Assembly: GCA_003427395.1 (NCBI GenBank)
Contig: BFEA01000176.1
Coordinates: 2,157,117 to 2,190,143, forward strand
Origin: Chara braunii
Taxonomy: Eukaryota > Streptophyta > Charophyceae > Charales > Characeae
DNA: 33,027 bases
Direction: 5' to 3'
The position numbers and the translations under genes are program-made. Every line of letters begins with the position of its first letter. Position 1 is the stretch's first letter. Below the pieces are notes generated by a model. The model did not search any database, had not been told where the DNA came from, and was given only the letters and a program-made list of their open reading frames with translations. Shown here piece after piece: positions 29,116 to 33,027 of this stretch.

Positions 29116-30306
29116 TTATTTTTTGCCTTTGTCATAGCGGAATCGCCGGAGCATATCTTTGTATAAAGGTTTTCTTTCGGGGGCAATGTTTGCATGTGCG
29201 GCGTTCCACTTAAACCATGCGGTAAGTTCAGTTTCAGGCGGAGGCATATTTCTCAATCGGTGAGTGTCTGTTGGTCGAAAGTAGACTCGTTGTCTATTTT
29301 CGGCATGGACAGGTAAAGCAGTAACGCCAGGATACCGTTCGGAAAGCGGGAATTCGAATATTCTCCAACATGCCTCGGCAGCGCCGATTGTGCGCATGTC
29401 TTGAAATGTTTGAATTTCGTCATCAGCGTCAGTCATTTCACCGACCATAGCGCGATCCGGGCCTTTCATTATATACTCAAACATATAGCGGTAAGCGGCA
29501 GTCGAAGCGCATATTTCGACATTTAGATGGCGGCGATACCGCAGGAGAAGGAAGGGATTGTAGGGAACGACCCAAGAGTTATCGATTTCATCTTGCTCAC
29601 GTGCCACAATTGCTCCTCCGTTGTCTCGGTCCCGTCGATGGTATATGGGATAGTCCGTTTCTTCGTTCCATGTTATGCAGTCGGAAAACTCTTTTGGGAA
29701 ATGGTGCGCGCAGCGGTCATTGTGCATACAGGGAGCTTGCATATTGAAGGGGCCGCATGGGTTATGTATCATATGCGTCAACACAAGATCGCGGAGGATC
29801 GGGTTTGAAGGGATTTTGACAGAAACCACGGAATCTATTTGTTCGGGTGTTGAAATTTTATATTGATCACTAAAAGTCACAACTAAATGTGCATGTGGGA
29901 GGCCTCATTTTTGAAACTCTATGACGTATATGTATGCGACCGGCGGACCGAATATATGTGTATGATGAATGTCATGAATGAGCTGATGTAAATAGCCTTT
30001 GAACACACGGGCGAGGAGGTCCGGTCTATCGGACGGTTGTTGATGAGGGAAGAGATGTTGGTCGATTTCTGGCCAACGTGTATTACATGCTATTGTGATA
30101 AAAAGATCTGGCGGGCCGTATTCTTGGACTGCTGCCATAGAATCTTGATATCGTCCATGCATGTCTCGAAGGCCACCGACAAACGTGGCAGGCAAAATTA
30201 CACGTTGTCCGACGTTTACAACGTTATCGTATTGCATGAGGTGGTCTTGAACATTCTGATTGAGGTCAACACGGATTTCGATTTGATGGAGTCTATTGTA
30301 TAATAG
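29116..30306 (-). pseudogene. Helitron RepHel, HUH Rep nuclease domain
   Basis: The segment contains GQRVILPATFVGGLRDM, YGPPDLFITIACNTRWPEI and RPDLLARVFKGYLHQLIHDI, all typical of Helitron Rep. The HUH motif is HAH within GLPHAHLVV (29887-29895), directly after a TGA (29905-29907) where the family has Arg (EFQKRGLPHAH); CGA to TGA would explain it. Downstream come NPCGPFN, the Cys/His block CMHNDRCAHHFPKEF and YPIYHRRD. The two catalytic tyrosines, spaced Y-x3-Y as YMFEY (29473-29487), precede IMKGPDRAM. All catalytic residues of the strand-transfer chemistry are therefore present, but the motif is cut from the N-terminus by the stop. Confidence 0.92.
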
Positions 30307-30438
30307 TCAGTCGTTTTCTATCTTAGCGAATGTCATGCAGATATATTCTTGGAATAGACGGGAGGCTCGAAATATTGTTGTTCTTTCAGTGGGACGGGTA
30401 TTAAGGTGGAACGCGTAGAATTCACGTGCGGTTATGCC

Positions 30439-31752
30439 CTATGCGGAATCATTGTCGGCGTCGTCCGTTTGAAGGGCACACCCGTCTTCGCCCGACGGGA
30501 ATAAGAGGACGTAATGCAAAGGATCAAAATCGCGATTGGTCTCGTGAATTTGGACGATGCCTCCGCCGCGACGGTGTATGATGATGTCTCGGTTGCACGG
30601 TTGGTCGTGCATAAGGAGACAAAGTTCCAAAAGGCCTTGAGGTCTGTTGTACCTGCGTTCATGTTCATCGACCGATTGTGCATCGGGATTAATGACAATG
30701 TGTCGTTTTTGAATCATGTCGTCAGGAAGTTCGGCAAGTGTTATGAAGTCCCGTACCCAACGGTTACATTCGATAAGCAGGTGGTGGAGCTTTCGTAAGA
30801 GATGTTTGATTTGTTGCACCGTTGCGAGTGGCATTTTGTGCGGGAGATTAAATCTAGTTAAGTGTATAATAGTAGCATTATGTTCGTCTTGTGGATCGTA
30901 TATGTATAGTTGTGCGAAAGCACGCTCATGGCCAGCATCTGGTATAAGTGGGCCGAGGTTTTGTCGGAGTTGGCCAACAATCCTGACCATTCCAGTCCAA
31001 GCGCCCGGTGGGGGTTTCGGCTCTCGGACAACTTGTGATGCTAGTGCGAGCGCATTATTGAACTGGCGTGGACGCGATCGCAGTAAGCGGCCCTGTGCCG
31101 TGTCGGTTTCCCATAACCGAAGGATCTGGTCTTCGGGTGTTCCGCCGGGTGGATATTGCCACAATTCTGGATGCACTTTGCCTTTTCTGCAACAAAGAGT
31201 TGTCCAATTGTGTTCGTGCGGCCGTTTCTCGGCGTCGCAATGTGCACATCGTGTCCTAGCTCCGAGCGTACACATATCTGTTGGTATATGTCGGTGAATC
31301 AGCGCCGCGGTATGGTCTCGTGCACTGTCTTGTCGAGCGGGAAGGTGGTCGGTGTGTGACTTTCGATATCGGCGGCAACATTCTGCGTTGGCATCCGTGG
31401 CTCTTCGTGCAACAGCGTGCGAGGATTCGCCTGGGGAGAGGGGAACAAAGAGGGGCAAAGGGAACAGACATGCAAAGGACACACCAAATAGGAAGCAGGT
31501 TGGTGGGATAAGATTGTGAGCGAACAGAGATGGCGTTCGTGAGCGGGAAAAGACTTTTTGTTTCTCTCGTTCTGTTTCTTTCTCTCTCTCTCTTTCTGTC
31601 TCTCTTTTTCTCTTTCTCTCTATCTTTGTCGATGTCTGTTTCTCTCTCTCTCCGGCGTGATGTTTTATATGCAAACTGAGAGTTGTGGGGCGCTGTCCAC
31701 CACATGGAGCCCAAGTGAAGTTGTATTTGATCTGCTCAGTTGACCTGTCCAT
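30439..31752 (-). pseudogene. Helitron RepHel, N-terminal (Helitron_like_N) part
   Basis: The segment starts with low-complexity residues, then a Cys/His region TRCAHCDAEKRPHEHNW followed by CCRKGKVHPELWQ, the zinc-finger-like start of Helitron proteins. Next come the family blocks FNNALALASQ, AQLYIYDPQDEHN, RYNRPQGLLEL and DIIIHRRGGGIVQIHETN, and it ends with DPLHYVLLFPSGEDG. These occur in order and in the spacing of the Helitron_like_N domain. A TAG at 30439 stops it; the frame then continues with TAREFYAFHLNTR, again a family block, up to a TGA at 30307. A Met at 31273-31275 lies just before the Cys region. Confidence 0.88.
31555..31652. repeat. Pyrimidine-rich low-complexity tract
   Basis: TCTCT and TTTCT words fill this stretch, giving the Arg/Glu/Lys-rich residues near the start of the Helitron frame. 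It probably belongs to upstream non-coding DNA and not to the protein. Confidence 0.8.
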
Positions 31753-31757
31753 GTCTT

Positions 31758-31791
31758 TTTCTCTTTTGTTGTCTCTCTCTCTGTCTCTCGT

Positions 31792-31844
<53 letters not shown>

Positions 31845-31862
31845 CTCTTTCTCTCTCTCTCT

Positions 31863-31921
<59 letters not shown>
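31758..31921. repeat. (CT)n microsatellite, interrupted
   Basis: A CT tract with CTGTCTCG and CTTTCT interruptions, cleanest at 31794-31842 and 31873-31920. Ser-Leu and Arg-Glu ORFs across it are artefacts. Confidence 0.95.
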
Positions 31922-31923
<2 letters not shown>

Positions 31924-33027
31924 TGTCTCAATTGCTTGAAATTCGGATAGCAGCAGGTTCCATTTTTTTTTTTTTTTGGTTAAGTCCAGTATCTGTTCTG
32001 ATCAGTTTAATATTTAATTCGATGTGGCCAAGAATGGAAGATCAGTGCAAGTGGGGCCTGGCCTCAGGAGTTTGAATTCAAATGGAATCAGACAAACATG
32101 GTAGGCGTGGATGTAGCAACCGAGCCACTGGCAAGGGGGGTGTTTTGCTTTGTTATTTTGTATGGTTTTCTGGCGGGTGGTGACCGCCGCACTGCAAGTA
32201 GACTTTGGTGCAGTGTCAAGAAAAACTGAGAGAACAGTATAGCAAAAAAAAAAAAGCAAAGAGCGTGAAGATATGCGGTCACTTCAACCCCGGGGACCAC
32301 GTCCCGCTGGCAAACAGGATCGGATAGAACACCTGAATGCGGACGTGTTTTTTCGTACAGGTTTAGAAAATCAAGATTGAACTGCTTTTCTGCATCTCTG
32401 CGGATTGGAACCTGGGCCTCTTTGCTTTTTTCTTTCTCACGCGTTTCTGGCAGGCGGTGATCTTCGGAATGCTCCGCCACAACATTGCAAGCAGACTTCG
32501 GTGCAGAAGACCGAGCTCGTCGCCCCCGTCCAGCCCCCTTTTTTTTTGTTTTTTTCCCCCCCTTCTCTCTCTTTTGAAATGGTTTTCACCTTTAGCAGTA
32601 GCGGATGCAGTACCCAGGGTTCGAACTCTAGCCCTCACCTTACCCATGTACAGTATCTGTGTAGGCCCCGGGAATTGAACCTGTGACCTGTGTATTCGTA
32701 GGCAGTTGGTAGGCCTGTCGTAGGTCCATAGGCAGTAGGGGTTCGATCTGTAGGTCTATAGCGTAGGAGTCTTAGTGAGTTCCGGAAGCTTAGCTGTAGA
32801 CCTTCTAGAAGGTAGGCAAGTGGGCAAGTGGTCAAGTGGTGAGGCAAGTGGTGGACTAAGCCGCAGTGCAACCGCAGTACAACGTCGGTAGGATAGCGGT
32901 GAGTCCACAGTCAGTCAGCGGAAGGTCCAGCCAGTCCCAGTCCGGTCCAACAAGTACCATAGGGGGACTGTGAGCACCAAGGGCCGATGACAAAGGGCAT
33001 ACCAACGAGTTTCTGAAGTATAAATCA
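31922..33027. other. Non-coding end region with small diverged repeats
   Basis: No gene is supported. A direct repeat pair lies at 32141-32214 and 32421-32506. T and A runs occur at 31963-31978 and 32244-32255, and a T/C run at 32539-32562. 32690-32870 is built of GTAGG- and GGCAAGTGG-like words in a loose tandem. Two stretches near 32616-32634 (GGGTTCGAACTCTAG) and 32668-32688 (CGGGAATTGAACCTGTGACC) resemble tRNA T-arm or B-box sequence, as in worn SINEs, but no A box at a fitting distance or full cloverleaf is visible. Confidence 0.5.
32141..32506 (+). repeat. Diverged direct repeat pair
   Basis: TTTTCTGGCGGGTGGTGACC (from about 32166), then TGCAAGTAGACTTTGGTGCAG (to 32214), recurs as TTTCTGGCAGGCGGTGATC (from about 32444), then TGCAAGCAGACTTCGGTGCAG (to 32506). 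The second copy has about 15 extra bases in the middle. The spacing is about 280 bases. Confidence 0.75.

Larger units (their letters stand above)
27127..31752 (-). pseudogene. Helitron Rep/Pif1-like helicase (RepHel), one frame with seven internal stops
   Basis: This codes for the transposase of a Helitron: an HUH endonuclease (Rep) that nicks and joins one DNA strand, fused to a superfamily 1 Pif1-type helicase. The whole chain of about 1,540 codons lies in one minus-strand frame without any frameshift. It is interrupted by stops at 30439-30441 (TAG), 30307-30309 (TGA), 29905-29907 (TGA), 29116-29118 (TAA), 29002-29004 (TGA), 27985-27987 (TGA) and 27538-27540 (TAA). The natural stop is the TAG at 27127-27129. 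The upstream limit, 31752, is the end of the open frame; residues 40-70 there come from a CT-rich tract, so the real start is probably nearer 31275-31420. This copy cannot supply transposase unless stops are bypassed. Confidence 0.9.

Noticed and set aside
30716-31297. 193-codon plus-strand ORF
   Set aside because: It is antisense to the Helitron N-terminal domain, which has clear family motifs.
32616-32688. tRNA gene or SINE
   Set aside because: Two B-box-like stretches occur, but there is no A box at the right distance, no cloverleaf and no repeat boundary.

Overview
This window is eukaryotic nuclear repeat DNA, most likely from a charophyte green alga. My best guess is Chara braunii, because the LINE and the Ty3/gypsy Gag resemble protein families I remember from that genome; this is recall and was not searched. 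I see no intact host gene. Nearly everything recognisable is a transposable element in some state of decay, separated by CT/GA and AC microsatellites. The first 37 bases are not genomic. They are the Nextera mate-pair junction adapter, so the window starts at an assembly artefact.

Layout: (1) 59-320, a CT microsatellite and a short repeat module that recurs at 8700-8762. (2) About 490-8370, plus strand, a broken L1-type LINE. ORF1 has a degenerate zinc knuckle and a 459-codon C-terminal frame. It overlaps ORF2 by ATGA. ORF2 has an APE-type endonuclease, a reverse transcriptase and a zf-RVT domain, and is broken by frameshifts, stops and a 167-bp tandem duplication. It ends in a 21-A tract that also forms one end of a foldback structure (8350-8720). 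(3) 8775-8957, a compound AC/AG microsatellite. (4) 8958-12572, moderately GC-rich DNA with only short ORFs that I do not recognise.

(5) 12573-23875, a large structure of two diverged repeats of about 4.0 and 3.8 kb in direct orientation. Each is preceded by a purine-rich tract and starts TGTG. They flank a 3.5-kb interior carrying a broken Ty3/gypsy gag with an intact CCHC knuckle but no protease, RT or integrase. It looks like a non-autonomous, gag-only LTR retrotransposon with very long LTRs. The two repeats keep the same order of parts (hairpin array, 124-bp tandem array, 3' hairpins) although their sequences differ greatly.

(6) 23876-26249, A-rich degenerate repeats, a GA microsatellite, a 114-bp duplication and low-complexity DNA. 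(7) 26250-31752, minus strand, a Helitron: a Ser/Thr-rich repeat ORF downstream of a Rep/Pif1-helicase gene. The Rep/helicase frame runs about 4.6 kb without a frameshift but has seven internal stops. (8) 31753-33027, a CT microsatellite and small diverged direct repeats.

The three elements belong to independent mobilisation systems (LINE target-primed reverse transcription, LTR retrotransposition, Helitron rolling circle) and do not form one pathway. The most unusual feature is the hairpin array in the long repeats. A loop of about 20 nt is conserved while the stem arms vary but stay complementary, both within a copy and between copies. This suggests selection on an RNA or DNA fold.
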